A stretch of DNA of 64,000 nucleotides from Treponema sp. (GTDB taxonomy: Bacteria; Spirochaetota; Spirochaetia; Treponematales; Breznakiellaceae): contig WQXG01000002.1 in the NCBI GenBank assembly GCA_009784975.1, positions 43,101 to 107,100 of the forward strand. The letters are read 5' to 3'. The stretch's first letter is position 1, and the number at the start of each line of letters is the position of its first letter. The notes beneath the pieces are model-generated. The model ran no database searches. It was not told where the DNA came from and was given only the letters and a program-made list of their open reading frames with translations. Shown here piece after piece: positions 36,285 to 46,439 of this stretch. The translations under genes and the position numbers were made by a program.

Positions 36285-39200
36285 ATGTACGAGAAAAATG
36301 TGAACGAAAAATCTCTGGGGATAAATATAGGTTCTACCAGCCTTAAAATGGCTCTTTTAGATAACGGCAGGACGGTGTGGACTGCTTCCACTCCCCACGA
36401 GGGAGATTTTGGTGCGGCGGTGCGCAAACTTCTGAGTGATGGAAATATTTCCGGCGGTATACCCGCGCTTGTAACCGGTAACGAAGGCCGCTTTATGTTT
36501 GATTTAAGCGGCACTTTGGAGCCGCTTTGTGTCGAAGCAGCTTTAAAAAGTTTAAACCTTAAAGCCGATGCGGTTGTCAGCATGGGCGGGGAAGATTTAA
36601 TTGTCTATTCTCTGGATTCTGACGGTAAAATCATTAATAGTTTTTCCGGAAACAAATGCGCAAGCGGGACAGGTGAATTTTTAAAACAGCAGCTTGCCCG
36701 CATGGACATGACGCTTGATAATATAACAAATGTTCCGGACAGCGCGAAAGTGTATCCTCTTTCTACCCGCTGCTCTGTGTTCATGAAAAGCGATTGTACA
36801 CACCGGCTGAATAAACGGGAAGCAACCAAAGATGATATCGTACTCTCTCTTTCCGATGTTATGGCAGTAAAAGTTGTAGACTTTTTAAAACGCGCGAAAG
36901 TTACAACAGGCAGGGTAGTGTTAACAGGCGGCGTTACTTTAAACCGGCATATCATCCGTTTTATCCGCGAAAAAGCGCCGGAGATTGAATTTGTTATTCC
37001 GCAGGCTGCCCCTGTGTTTGAAGCGCTGGGAGCGGCTGTGCTTGCTCCTGTTTCGGGGAGCCTTCTGCCTCATGCTGATAAACTTCTTAAAATAAACGAT
37101 ATCCGTTTTGGAAGTCTCGGCGCGTTACGTGAATGGAAAAACAAGGTAAAAGTTTTTGAAAAAAAAGGCGGCAGGATTGTTAGCGGCCGCAGTTATATTC
37201 TTGGCGTAGACGGCGGATCAACTACTACCAAAGCGTGTCTTGTAGATATGGAAACCGATGAAATTGCGGCAAGCCATTACGGACGTACTCACGGAGATCC
37301 TGTTAAAGCGTTAAAGGAATGTCTTAAAATAATTCAGGAAAAAGTTATAGAAGATACAGGTGATAAAAAAATTGATATTCGCCTTGTAGCGACAACCGGT
37401 TCCAGCCGCGAAATACTGGGCGTGTTTTTGGAAACTCCCGGTGTATACAATGAAATTATCGCGCATTCTGCCGGGACAACCTACTTTGACAAAGATGTAG
37501 AAACAATTTTTGAAATAGGCGGGCAGGACGCAAAATATGTTCTGCTTAAAAACGGCGTCCCCATAGATTACGCGATGAACGAAGCCTGCTCTGCGGGAAC
37601 GGGCTCTTTTCTGGAAGAATCCGCCGCGGGAGATCTTTCTATCAACAGCGCGGAAGATATCGGTCCCATTGCGTTAGATGCAAACGCGCCGTGTAAATTC
37701 GGCGAGCATTGTTCTGCTTTTATTAACAGTGATATCCGCAAGGCGGTGCAGCAGGGGGCAGGCAGGGAAAATATCACAGCGGGAATTGTTTGTTCTATTG
37801 TGTCAAATTATCTTAATCGTGTAGTCGGAAATCGTACCATAGGAGCCAAAATTTTTCTTCAGGGCGGTGTTGCGAAAAACCCGTCGGTGCCTCTTGCGTT
37901 TGCGATGCTTTTAAACAAGGAGATACTTGTTCCGCCGTCCCCTGAACTTATGGGCTGCTTCGGCGTTGCGCTGCTTGCAAAGCGAAAAAACGCGGATGGT
38001 CTGCTTGCGCGGCAAAATATCGTAATAGAAGAAATTATTAACCGCGAAATAGGATACGAGCGTGTTTTTAAATGCCAGGCTTGCGAAAACCTGTGCCCCA
38101 TTCAGGTATTAAATGTTAACAACAGCAAATATATGTTCGGCGGAAGATGCAACAAATACACAAACATGCGAAAGCAGGTAAAAGATGTGCCGGTTTTTGA
38201 CTATGTAGAAAAACGCCAAAAAATGCTATTCGAAGAATACGCCGCCCCTGCTAACAACCCAATCTCTCTTTGTGCCTCCGTGTCCTCTGTGCCTCCGTGT
38301 GAGAAAATTTCAAAGAATTTCACCGTTGGAATCCCAAGAGCATTTTCTGTTCACACATTATATCCGCTGTATTCGTGGTTTTTTTATAATTTGGGGATAA
38401 AGACATTTCTTTCTACTGAAGTTGCTTATGAGGGAGTTGCGCGGATAGAAGCGCAGTATTGTTTTCCCGCGGAAATTGCTCACGGGGCAGTGCAGGATTG
38501 TCTTGATAAGGGCGCTGACTTTGTTTTATTGCCTCATTTCCGCGATATGCCCAGTTATGAAAAGGATGTTCATGCGAATTTTTGTCCTATTACGCAGGCT
38601 TTGCCGTATTACATAGAAAAAGCGTTCCCCGATATCGACAGAAAAAAATGGCTGCCTTTGGTTGTTAGTTTTAAATTCGGCGAAGAAAAAGCGTTTCAGT
38701 TATTCTGCGAAATGACAAAATTATTGGGTATAAGCGAAGAAGAAACAAAAGCCGCTTTTGTTCCTGCATGGGAAAAACAACAGGAATATTTTAAAGCCGC
38801 GGAAAAAATGGGAATTGAAGCGCTTGAAGATGCGCGCTCATCAGATCGTCCTGTCATTGCTGTTTTTGGAAGACCTTACAATGCATTTACGCCGGAAGCG
38901 AACATGGGTATTCCGCGGAAGTTTACAACGCGCGGCTATTCCATCATCCCGTTTGATATTCTGCCTTTCCGCAACGAAGAAATATTCGCGAATATGTACT
39001 GGTATTACGGACAGCAGGACGCAAAAGCAGCAAATCTTTTAAAAAACGAAGATAATATTTATCTTGTTTTTGTTTCCAATTTTTCCTGCGCGCCGGATTC
39101 TTTTATTCTGCATTACATCAAATGGATGATGGGGCAAAAACCATTCCTTGTGCTGGAACTGGATTCTCATTCGGCGGATGCAGGCGTGGATACCCGAGTG

Positions 39201-40634
39201 GAAGCATTTTTGGATATTATCGACGGTTACCGCTCAAAGAAAAATGAACTTGAGACGGAGCGTTACGATAACGGACTGCGCTTTGTAAGCGAAAAAAAGG
39301 AAAACGGCGAATTTGATTTGCGTATAGACAATGTAAAAACAGGCGAGAAGATTCCCATTGCAGGCAACAAACGTGTAAAAGTGCTGCTGTCCAATATGGG
39401 AAATATTTCTACAGAGTATATGCAGGCCGCTGTCCGCAGCCAGAATATTAACGCTCAAGCTCTTCCTGTCGCGACAAACAGAACTATTCAGATAGCGCGC
39501 GCCCATGCTTCGGGGAAGGAATGTGTTCCAAGCCATCTTGTTTTGGGAAGCGCGCTGGAGTTTTTCTTCAGTGACAAATACCGCAAGGATGAATTGTATA
39601 TGCTCTTTGTGCCTATCACAACAGGTCCTTGCCGGACGGGGCAGTATTATATTTACTACGAAAATCTTTTCCGCGATTTACGGCTGGAAAATGTCGTAGT
39701 ATTTATCCTTTCAGCGGATAATTCCTATACAGAACTGGGCAACAGTTTTGCAAAACAAATGTGGATAGGGCTTGTGTTATCTGACTATTTAAAAGATATT
39801 CAATGTTCACTTTTGGCAACTGCTGTAGATCCTGTTAAAGCGGAAAAAGATTTTGAACATTCATGGCGAAAGGTAATGAAAGCTGTTGAACATAATCCAA
39901 AGGGAATGTGGAAAGAGTTAAAAGCCGTAGCGCAGGATGTAAAAAAGATTCCGTTAAAACGAAAAGTAGAAGATCTTCCGCGCGTTCTTGTTGTAGGAGA
40001 GATTTATGTGCGCCGTGATGATTTTGCAGTAGGTGAGTTAATCGAACTTATGAGCGAAAGAGGCATAGTAGTAAAAATTGCGGGGATTAGCGAGTGGATT
40101 CATTATCTGGATTTTGTGCGCGAGTACGCGCTTAAAAAACTTATAAAATTACAGAAGCCCGCAAGAAGGCTGTTTTCCAAACCGTCAATGGAATTAAAAA
40201 AACTCCAGATAGAAGAATGGTGGAAACATCATATCGAAAAGAAAACGCTTTCTATTCTTAAACCTACAGGTCTTATTCCCGAAACGCCTCATGATATGCG
40301 CCATATAATGAAATATACGGTGGAGCATTTTGTAAATCTTGAGCTAAATTCGGAAATTGCCGTATCATCAGGTTCTGCCGCCGCCGCGATGGATGCCGGT
40401 TATTCAGGCATTGTAAATATCAGTCCTTTTGCGTGCCTTATTGGACGCGTAATTGAAGGTCTGTTCACCCCATGGGCGCGGGAAAGAAACTACCCGATAC
40501 TTTCTGTCGAGGTTGACGGTAATTTGCTGCCGCCGAATATCGTAAATAAACTAAATATTTTTATGGTAAATGTGTTACGCTTTAAAGGCACAAATGATTT
40601 ATCCACGCTGGTTGACAAGGCACAGAATGAATGA
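36285..40634 (+). CDS. Acyl-CoA dehydratase activase (2-hydroxyglutaryl-CoA dehydratase activator-like) with two ASKHA domains and DUF2229-like C-terminal region
   Basis: GVDGGSTTTKACLVD; EIGGQDAKYV; NEACSAGTGSFLEE; second upstream activator-like domain NIGSTSLKMALLD/GNKCASGTGEF. Confidence 0.88.
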   Translation: MYEKNVNEKSLGINIGSTSLKMALLDNGRTVWTASTPHEGDFGAAVRKLLSDGNISGGIPALVTGNEGRFMFDLSGTLEPLCVEAALKSLNLKADAVVSMGGEDLIVYSLDSDGKIINSFSGNKCASGTGEFLKQQLARMDMTLDNITNVPDSAKVYPLSTRCSVFMKSDCTHRLNKREATKDDIVLSLSDVMAVKVVDFLKRAKVTTGRVVLTGGVTLNRHIIRFIREKAPEIEFVIPQAAPVFEALGAAVLAPVSGSLLPHADKLLKINDIRFGSLGALREWKNKVKVFEKKGGRIVSGRSYILGVDGGSTTTKACLVDMETDEIAASHYGRTHGDPVKALKECLKIIQEKVIEDTGDKKIDIRLVATTGSSREILGVFLETPGVYNEIIAHSAGTTYFDKDVETIFEIGGQDAKYVLLKNGVPIDYAMNEACSAGTGSFLEESAAGDLSINSAEDIGPIALDANAPCKFGEHCSAFINSDIRKAVQQGAGRENITAGIVCSIVSNYLNRVVGNRTIGAKIFLQGGVAKNPSVPLAFAMLLNKEILVPPSPELMGCFGVALLAKRKNADGLLARQNIVIEEIINREIGYERVFKCQACENLCPIQVLNVNNSKYMFGGRCNKYTNMRKQVKDVPVFDYVEKRQKMLFEEYAAPANNPISLCASVSSVPPCEKISKNFTVGIPRAFSVHTLYPLYSWFFYNLGIKTFLSTEVAYEGVARIEAQYCFPAEIAHGAVQDCLDKGADFVLLPHFRDMPSYEKDVHANFCPITQALPYYIEKAFPDIDRKKWLPLVVSFKFGEEKAFQLFCEMTKLLGISEEETKAAFVPAWEKQQEYFKAAEKMGIEALEDARSSDRPVIAVFGRPYNAFTPEANMGIPRKFTTRGYSIIPFDILPFRNEEIFANMYWYYGQQDAKAANLLKNEDNIYLVFVSNFSCAPDSFILHYIKWMMGQKPFLVLELDSHSADAGVDTRVEAFLDIIDGYRSKKNELETERYDNGLRFVSEKKENGEFDLRIDNVKTGEKIPIAGNKRVKVLLSNMGNISTEYMQAAVRSQNINAQALPVATNRTIQIARAHASGKECVPSHLVLGSALEFFFSDKYRKDELYMLFVPITTGPCRTGQYYIYYENLFRDLRLENVVVFILSADNSYTELGNSFAKQMWIGLVLSDYLKDIQCSLLATAVDPVKAEKDFEHSWRKVMKAVEHNPKGMWKELKAVAQDVKKIPLKRKVEDLPRVLVVGEIYVRRDDFAVGELIELMSERGIVVKIAGISEWIHYLDFVREYALKKLIKLQKPARRLFSKPSMELKKLQIEEWWKHHIEKKTLSILKPTGLIPETPHDMRHIMKYTVEHFVNLELNSEIAVSSGSAAAAMDAGYSGIVNISPFACLIGRVIEGLFTPWARERNYPILSVEVDGNLLPPNIVNKLNIFMVNVLRFKGTNDLSTLVDKAQNE
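38262..38306 (-). repeat. Dispersed CACGGAGGCACAGAGGACACGGAGGCACAAAG repeat inside the activase ORF
   Basis: ctctctttgtgcctccgtgtcctctgtgcctccgtgtgag, encoding ISLCASVSSVPPCE. Confidence 0.75.
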
Positions 40635-40643
40635 GGTTTTTAT

Positions 40644-41504
40644 ATGAAAAGACTTGATAAGAGTGTTGATGCGCTTTTGGAGAACTATGACTCTCATGGC
40701 ATGGTAAATCACTCGGGGGCGGAAAATCTTCCCGGCAGGGAAAGTATCGATAAAATTGTCCGCGCTCTTGAAGAACTTCTTTTTCCCGGTTTTTTGGAAA
40801 ATCTTTGTACAGACAAAGATTCCCTGCGTAAAATTACAGGCGAAAAAGCGGGTAATTTATCAGAGATGCTGATAGGTGAAGTAGAAAAGAGCCTTTCTTT
40901 TTCTGTCCGTCTTGGAGATTTAACTTGCGGAAAAAAAGGCTGCCGCGCCGTAGCTGCTCTTGTCGCTGACGAGTTTTTTGAAGAACTGCCTAAAATCAGA
41001 AGTATCCTTGCAAAAGACCTTGCCGCTGCTGTCCGCGGAGACCCTGCGGCAATGAGCGCCGATGAAGTTATCCTTTCCTATCCCGGGTTTCAGGCGATTA
41101 CAGTTCACAGAATAGCGCACTTTTTCTATTCACGGCAGGTGCCCTTAATACCCAGAATGATGAGCGAACTTGTCCACAGACGCACCGGTATAGATATTCA
41201 TCCAGGGGCGCAGATAGGCGAATCGTTTTTTATAGATCACGGTACCGGCGTTGTTTTCGGAGAAACAACGATTATAGGGAAAAATGTCAAAATCTACCAG
41301 GGTGTTACTTTGGGGGCGCTTTCTGTAAAAAAAGAGGAATGCGGGCATAAACGCCACCCAACTATCGAGGATGATGTGACAATTTACGCAAATGCGACCA
41401 TTTTAGGGGGAGAAACGGTCATCGGGAAGGGCAGTGTTATAGGGGGCAGCGTATGGATTACGCATTCGGTGCCGGCGGGGAGCAAGATTTACAACAAGAT
41501 TTAA
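40644..41504 (+). CDS. cysE: Serine O-acetyltransferase
   Basis: GIDIHPGAQIGESFFIDHGTGVVFGETTIIGKNVKIYQGVTLGA hexapeptide region. Confidence 0.92.
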   Translation: MKRLDKSVDALLENYDSHGMVNHSGAENLPGRESIDKIVRALEELLFPGFLENLCTDKDSLRKITGEKAGNLSEMLIGEVEKSLSFSVRLGDLTCGKKGCRAVAALVADEFFEELPKIRSILAKDLAAAVRGDPAAMSADEVILSYPGFQAITVHRIAHFFYSRQVPLIPRMMSELVHRRTGIDIHPGAQIGESFFIDHGTGVVFGETTIIGKNVKIYQGVTLGALSVKKEECGHKRHPTIEDDVTIYANATILGGETVIGKGSVIGGSVWITHSVPAGSKIYNKI

Positions 41505-41606
41505 GAACTGGGAAGCCAAGGGGGCGCGCCCGGCTGGCACGCCTACTTGCATTAAAATTTGATTTTTGATAGACTAAGTTTATATTATGATTTGGAGCTG
41601 GTAAAA

Positions 41607-41996
41607 ATGGGAATTTTGAGTATTGTTTTATTGGTATTTTTTATTATCATTGCCGTATTGCTGATATTATTGGTATTGATTCAGACTGAAGATGGGAATC
41701 ATTTGGGCGGTCTTTTTGCCGGCGGTTCAGATTCGGCTTTCGGCTCCCGTTCGGGCAATGTGCTTACCCGCGCAACCACTGTTCTGGGCGCCCTTTTTCT
41801 GGTTGTCAGTTTAGGGCTTGCGCTGCTTAGCCGTACCCCCAGCGGTTCCGGTGTTGAAGAAGAAGGAAGAAGGCTTGCCGCGGAAGAAGAGAGAACCAAC
41901 TGGGTAGAAGAAGAATTGAATCCTTCCTCTCCAATGGGAGATATGATTTTCCGTTTTGATGAAGACGGAAACCTTGTTACAGAGGATGCTCGTTAA
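41607..41996 (+). CDS. secG: Preprotein translocase subunit SecG
   Basis: LILLVLIQTEDGNHLGGLFAGGSDSAFGSRSGNVLTRAT. Confidence 0.9.
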   Translation: MGILSIVLLVFFIIIAVLLILLVLIQTEDGNHLGGLFAGGSDSAFGSRSGNVLTRATTVLGALFLVVSLGLALLSRTPSGSGVEEEGRRLAAEEERTNWVEEELNPSSPMGDMIFRFDEDGNLVTEDAR

Positions 41997-42005
41997 GGTT
42001 TTTTT

Positions 42006-42488
42006 ATGATACTGCAAGATGTATTATTGCCTGAATTCATCAAGGTTGATATGGAAGCAGAAGACAAGGATGAGGCATTTGAAGAATTGGTAGCCTGGTT
42101 CTGCCAGACCGATAAATCAAATGCCGGCAAGCATGACGCAATCCTTGAGGCAATCCTTGTTAGGGAAGCGAAGATGTCAACCGGTATTCATAAAGGTATT
42201 GCTGTTCCGCACGGCAAAACAAGCGCTGTAAATACCATGCACGGCGTTCTTGGGATTTCCCGCAAAGGCGTTCACTACGATTCTTTGGATGGAGAGCCGG
42301 TATATTTATTGTTCATGATTATCTCCCCAATGGAAGATTCAGAGAAATACCTAAGGCTTTTAAAACATTTGGCAGAGTTAATGGAAATACCTCAGTTTCA
42401 GATTGAACTGCAGGCGCAAAAAGATCCGCAAAGCGCGTTTAAGATTATCCGTAAATTTGAAGAAATGCTTGCTTCAAATTCTGTTTAA
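42006..42488 (+). CDS. ptsN: PTS IIA-like nitrogen-regulatory protein
   Basis: REAKMSTGIHKGIAVPHGKT. Confidence 0.85.
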   Translation: MILQDVLLPEFIKVDMEAEDKDEAFEELVAWFCQTDKSNAGKHDAILEAILVREAKMSTGIHKGIAVPHGKTSAVNTMHGVLGISRKGVHYDSLDGEPVYLLFMIISPMEDSEKYLRLLKHLAELMEIPQFQIELQAQKDPQSAFKIIRKFEEMLASNSV

Positions 42489-42502
42489 GCCCATAATATA
42501 AT

Positions 42503-42802
42503 ATGGGAAATGTTCTTGACCATTTATTAAAAATCGAAGCTGAAGCTTCTGCCATGGTTTTTGAAGCGCAAGCGGAAGCAGACAGGCGAATCAGCGAAAA
42601 CGAAGAAAAAAACCGTCTCTGTTATGAAGAACGTCTTAAGCTGGAAATTCAAAAACAGGAAAGTTTGCTGGAAACAGAAAAAAAAAGGATTAATGACCAA
42701 TATCAAAAAGCGCTTGATGATTACAGGGAAGAAATTTCCCGCGTTAATATTAACGAGCAGCGTTTTTCTGTTCTTTTAAATGAATATTTAAAAAACGGAT
42801 AA
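42503..42802 (+). CDS. V-type ATPase G/H-like stalk protein
   Basis: Charged coiled coil at the head of a V-ATPase gene cluster. Confidence 0.55.
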   Translation: MGNVLDHLLKIEAEASAMVFEAQAEADRRISENEEKNRLCYEERLKLEIQKQESLLETEKKRINDQYQKALDDYREEISRVNINEQRFSVLLNEYLKNG

Positions 42803-42806
42803 AACT

Positions 42807-43811
42807 ATGGCGTGGAATGATAGCGGTTATGCCTATGCAAAAGCAAGCTGGATTGTAGGCAAATCATTTTTGGGAAAAAAGCTTTTTTCTCTTAACGCTC
42901 TTCATACATTAAACGAACTTGACAGGCTGATATTCCCGGAACTTAACAGGGAGCTTCCCGGCAGGGAATTATTGATTGATATGGAAAGGCGGATAATACA
43001 AAAATCTGTTCGTCAGATTTTATCAATCGTAAACTCCTTTGCGGAACCTCCGAAACTTTTGGTTCGTATGCTAAGAAGTTATGAATACAGCGATCTTAAA
43101 GAATGTCTTGCAAATATAACTAGCGGTAAAAAAGAAAAACCTGTTATTTGTGATATCGGACGTTTTAAAACAATTCGTTTTGAACACTATCCTGATATCG
43201 GGGCTATGTTAAAAAAAACAGAATATGAAACGCTTCTTTTACAGGAGCTTAAATCCATGGATTTATCTTTGATAGAGACAAAACTTGATTATCGTTTTTA
43301 TCAGGGATTGATAGAAAGCCTGCCTCAGCTTCCGGACGAAGATCGAATGGCAGCCGCCCGCCTGATAGCGGATGAGATTTCCCTGCGTAATTGCGTATGG
43401 GCTTTAAGGCTTAGAACCTATTACCAGAAAAGCGAAGCGGAAACTGCTAAATATCTTTTGGACTTTAAATTACAGGAAGTAAAAAAAACATCTCTTGCTT
43501 CGGATGCAAAAGCATCGCTGGATTTCCCTTTGGATGTGCGTCTTCCCTGGCGCGCCTGGAGATGGGAAAGATTTTTAAACAGCGATGAACATTCCTGGTG
43601 CGCAGATCCGCGTCATTTTCAGAATGCCGCTTCCAAATATTTATATAATCTTGCTTTTCATAATTTTCATAGTTTGCCTTTGTCTATCAGCTCAATTTAT
43701 TGTTTTATAAAGCTAAAACAATTTGAAGAAGATATTTTAACAAGCGTTGCGGAAGGTTTATCGCTTGGAATGGATAGTTCGAATGTTTTTAAATTATTGG
43801 AGGCGGCATAA
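42807..43811 (+). CDS. V-type ATPase subunit C-like
   Basis: YAYAKASWIVGKSFLGKKL...; position before subunit I. Confidence 0.65.
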   Translation: MAWNDSGYAYAKASWIVGKSFLGKKLFSLNALHTLNELDRLIFPELNRELPGRELLIDMERRIIQKSVRQILSIVNSFAEPPKLLVRMLRSYEYSDLKECLANITSGKKEKPVICDIGRFKTIRFEHYPDIGAMLKKTEYETLLLQELKSMDLSLIETKLDYRFYQGLIESLPQLPDEDRMAAARLIADEISLRNCVWALRLRTYYQKSEAETAKYLLDFKLQEVKKTSLASDAKASLDFPLDVRLPWRAWRWERFLNSDEHSWCADPRHFQNAASKYLYNLAFHNFHSLPLSISSIYCFIKLKQFEEDILTSVAEGLSLGMDSSNVFKLLEAA

Positions 43812-45820
43812 TGTTGTTTCCACGTAAAATGAAATATGTCGAGCTTACAGTTCTTAAAAGCGAAGCGGATATAGTGCTTGAATATCTTGGCAAAAAAGGG
43901 CTAATTCAGTTTTTTGATACGCAGGCCCCGGTTGAAACCCATGCTGTTGTACATTTAAGAGCTGTAATAGAGCGGCTCTTGGATGCCGGTATTTATATTG
44001 GCGCAGAAAAAGCAGGAGATACTTCTTTAGATGAGGAAATTTCCCTTCCTGATAATGAAGATAAGGAACTTGCAGATACTCTTTGCAGCAAAATTGAAAT
44101 TTTAAAAGAACTTGAATATCAAACAATTCATGAAAAACAGCGTATACGGGAAACTATTAATGAAGCAAGGGCATTTTCCAAAATGAATTTGCCGTTTTCT
44201 GATTTTGAGCATCTTTCATATCTTACCTTAAGAATAGGACGCATTGATCCAAAAGGAAGTTCTGAGTTACGTGAAAATCTTGGCAATAGGGCAGTAATTA
44301 TACCGCTGGACGACAATCGTATAATTGCGGCATGTTCAAAAAAAGGAAGATTTGCCCTGGATTCTCATCTTAAAAAACTTTCTTTTGAGCCTGTTGTAAT
44401 TGGGAAAAATTACCGCGGGATTCCTGCAGAAATGATGAAAAGCCTGAATGAGCAGCATATAAATCTGGAAAAAGAGCTGGAAAAAATAAAAAATGAAAAA
44501 GAAATACTGCGGTTAAATTGCGCGTCAGATCTTGAACGGCTTGTTTTATCCATGAATACAATGCTTACAATAGAAGGAATTAAGGGGAGGTTTACTTCTA
44601 CAGAAAACCTTTATCATTTTTCCGGCTGGATAATCGCGGATACGCAGGCAAAAATTGTAAAAGATTTAACTTTGTTAACAGGCGGCAGGGCAGTGATACA
44701 TTCCTGTCAGCCTCATGATGTGCCTTCCGTTAAAAACGGAATTGAAAAAGTACCGGTTGCAATGAAACATAATGCTTTTGTTAAAGGTTTTGAAAGTATG
44801 GTTTTTTCTTACGGAGCGCCTTTGTACGGAACAATTGATCCAACGCCTATTGTAGCTTTCTTTTTTACTCTTATGTTCGGAATAATGTTCGGCGATGTAG
44901 GGCAGGGGCTTGTGCTTCTTCTTGCAGGTATTTTTATAAAAAAAAGCAAAAAAACTTTTGTAAAGTTTTCTAAATTTTCCATACCTCTTATTTCGGTTGG
45001 CATCTCTTCCATAATTATGGGTTTCCTTGCCGGGTCTTTTTTTACAAATGAAAAAATATTAATTGCTCCAACAAGAGTTATAACAAAGTTTATCACAGGA
45101 GAGCCGATGGATCGTATCCTGCATATTTTACCTATGGCAGGAGAAGCGGCCGAGGGGCCTTCAAGTATAACAAAATTATTGTATTTCTTCGGTTTTACCG
45201 TTGCTATCGGAGTGATAATAAATTCACTCGGGTTAATTATCAATATATATAACCGCTGTGTACTTAAAAAATATCAGGCTGCATTTTTTTCCAAAACAGG
45301 ACTTTCCGGTCTTTTGTTATTCTGGTATGCTTTGTTTCTGGTTGTAAGGCTCATTTTTGGAGGTCAATTTGAATTGTATGATATAACAGGGCTTTTAATA
45401 CCTTCTTTTTGTATCTTTTTTGGTCCTGTAATCTGGCGTTTTATAACAAGAGAGAAACCCGTTCTGGAAAACGGACTTTTTACATTTATAATAGAAGGGT
45501 TTGTAGAAATTATGGAGACAGTTATCACTTATGTTTCCAACACCATAAGTTTTCTTAGGGTCGGCGCTTTTGCCCTTGCGCATGCGGTTTTTTCATTTAT
45601 CGTTTTTTATTTTACAGATGAACTTGCCAGTTCCGGAATAGCCGGAACATTTTCTGCCGCTTTGATTATGATATTCGGAAATGCTGTAATTATTTTACTG
45701 GAAGGATTAATCGTTGCTATTCAGGTAATACGCCTGCAATACTATGAATTTTTTAATAAATTCTTTGTTGAAACAGGCGCAGAATTCGCGCCGTTCCGTT
45801 TCACATCGAAAAAACTATAA
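43811..45820 (+). CDS. V-type ATP synthase subunit I
   Basis: FFFTLMFGIMFGDVGQGLVLLLAGIF; SFLRVGAFALAHAV. Confidence 0.93.
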   Translation: MLFPRKMKYVELTVLKSEADIVLEYLGKKGLIQFFDTQAPVETHAVVHLRAVIERLLDAGIYIGAEKAGDTSLDEEISLPDNEDKELADTLCSKIEILKELEYQTIHEKQRIRETINEARAFSKMNLPFSDFEHLSYLTLRIGRIDPKGSSELRENLGNRAVIIPLDDNRIIAACSKKGRFALDSHLKKLSFEPVVIGKNYRGIPAEMMKSLNEQHINLEKELEKIKNEKEILRLNCASDLERLVLSMNTMLTIEGIKGRFTSTENLYHFSGWIIADTQAKIVKDLTLLTGGRAVIHSCQPHDVPSVKNGIEKVPVAMKHNAFVKGFESMVFSYGAPLYGTIDPTPIVAFFFTLMFGIMFGDVGQGLVLLLAGIFIKKSKKTFVKFSKFSIPLISVGISSIIMGFLAGSFFTNEKILIAPTRVITKFITGEPMDRILHILPMAGEAAEGPSSITKLLYFFGFTVAIGVIINSLGLIINIYNRCVLKKYQAAFFSKTGLSGLLLFWYALFLVVRLIFGGQFELYDITGLLIPSFCIFFGPVIWRFITREKPVLENGLFTFIIEGFVEIMETVITYVSNTISFLRVGAFALAHAVFSFIVFYFTDELASSGIAGTFSAALIMIFGNAVIILLEGLIVAIQVIRLQYYEFFNKFFVETGAEFAPFRFTSKKL

Positions 45821-45836
45821 AAAATAAGGAGATATT

Positions 45837-46130
45837 ATTAAAAAGTTTTTCTTATTAGTTTGCGTTTTGCTGCTAAGCGTTACGGTCTTTGGAGAAGAAC
45901 ATTCTTCTTCAGAAAATTCAGGCAATCCCATAAAATACATTGCCGCAGCTCTTGCCGTGGGAATTCCCTGCATAGCAGGCGGAATTGCTGTCGGACGAAT
46001 TGGCTCCGCCGCAATGGGCGCCATGAGCGAAAACCCCGACCTTTTTGGAAAAGCGCTCCCCTACGCGGGGCTTGCTGAGGGCATTTGTCTTTGGGGTTTC
46101 ATTGTAGCAATGTTAATTCTGTTTATGTAA
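45837..46130 (+). CDS. V-type ATP synthase subunit K, probable ATT start
   Basis: Frame extends to ATT 45837 preceded by AAGGAG: (M)KKFFLLVCVLLLSVTVFGEE...AALAVGIPCIAGGIAVGRIGSAAMGAMSENPDLFGKALPYAGLAEGICLWGFIVAMLILFM. Confidence 0.85.
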   Translation: MKKFFLLVCVLLLSVTVFGEEHSSSENSGNPIKYIAAALAVGIPCIAGGIAVGRIGSAAMGAMSENPDLFGKALPYAGLAEGICLWGFIVAMLILFM

Positions 46131-46131
46131 C

Positions 46132-46437
46132 ATGGATTATTTTTTTCTTGGCGATGAAGAGCTAGTAACGGCTTTTAAATTTATCGGCATAAACGGAATT
46201 GCCGTTAAAGACGCAAATGAAGCCGCCGCAGAATTTAAAAAAATCACAGAAGCAGCAGAATGCCGGATACTGCTCCTGACAGAAGAAACTGCCGACTGGC
46301 TCGGATCAGATATGACAGACTGGCAGTTATCCGGCAATTACCCGCTGCTTGTAGAAATACCCGGCATCTCAGGAAGGTTAACCGGAAGAAAAACGCTCGT
46401 GGAAGCAATCAGGGAAGCGATAGGAATCAGGGTTTAG
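46132..46437 (+). CDS. V-type ATP synthase subunit F
   Basis: FFLGDEELVTAFKFIGINGIAVKDANEAAAEFKKI; ILLLTEETA. Confidence 0.85.
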   Translation: MDYFFLGDEELVTAFKFIGINGIAVKDANEAAAEFKKITEAAECRILLLTEETADWLGSDMTDWQLSGNYPLLVEIPGISGRLTGRKTLVEAIREAIGIRV

Positions 46438-46439
46438 CC

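Noticed and set aside
41505-41606. GC-rich palindrome GGGCGCGCCC between cysE and secG as a special element
   Set aside because: Short and consistent with an ordinary intergenic terminator-like sequence; not repeated elsewhere in the window.
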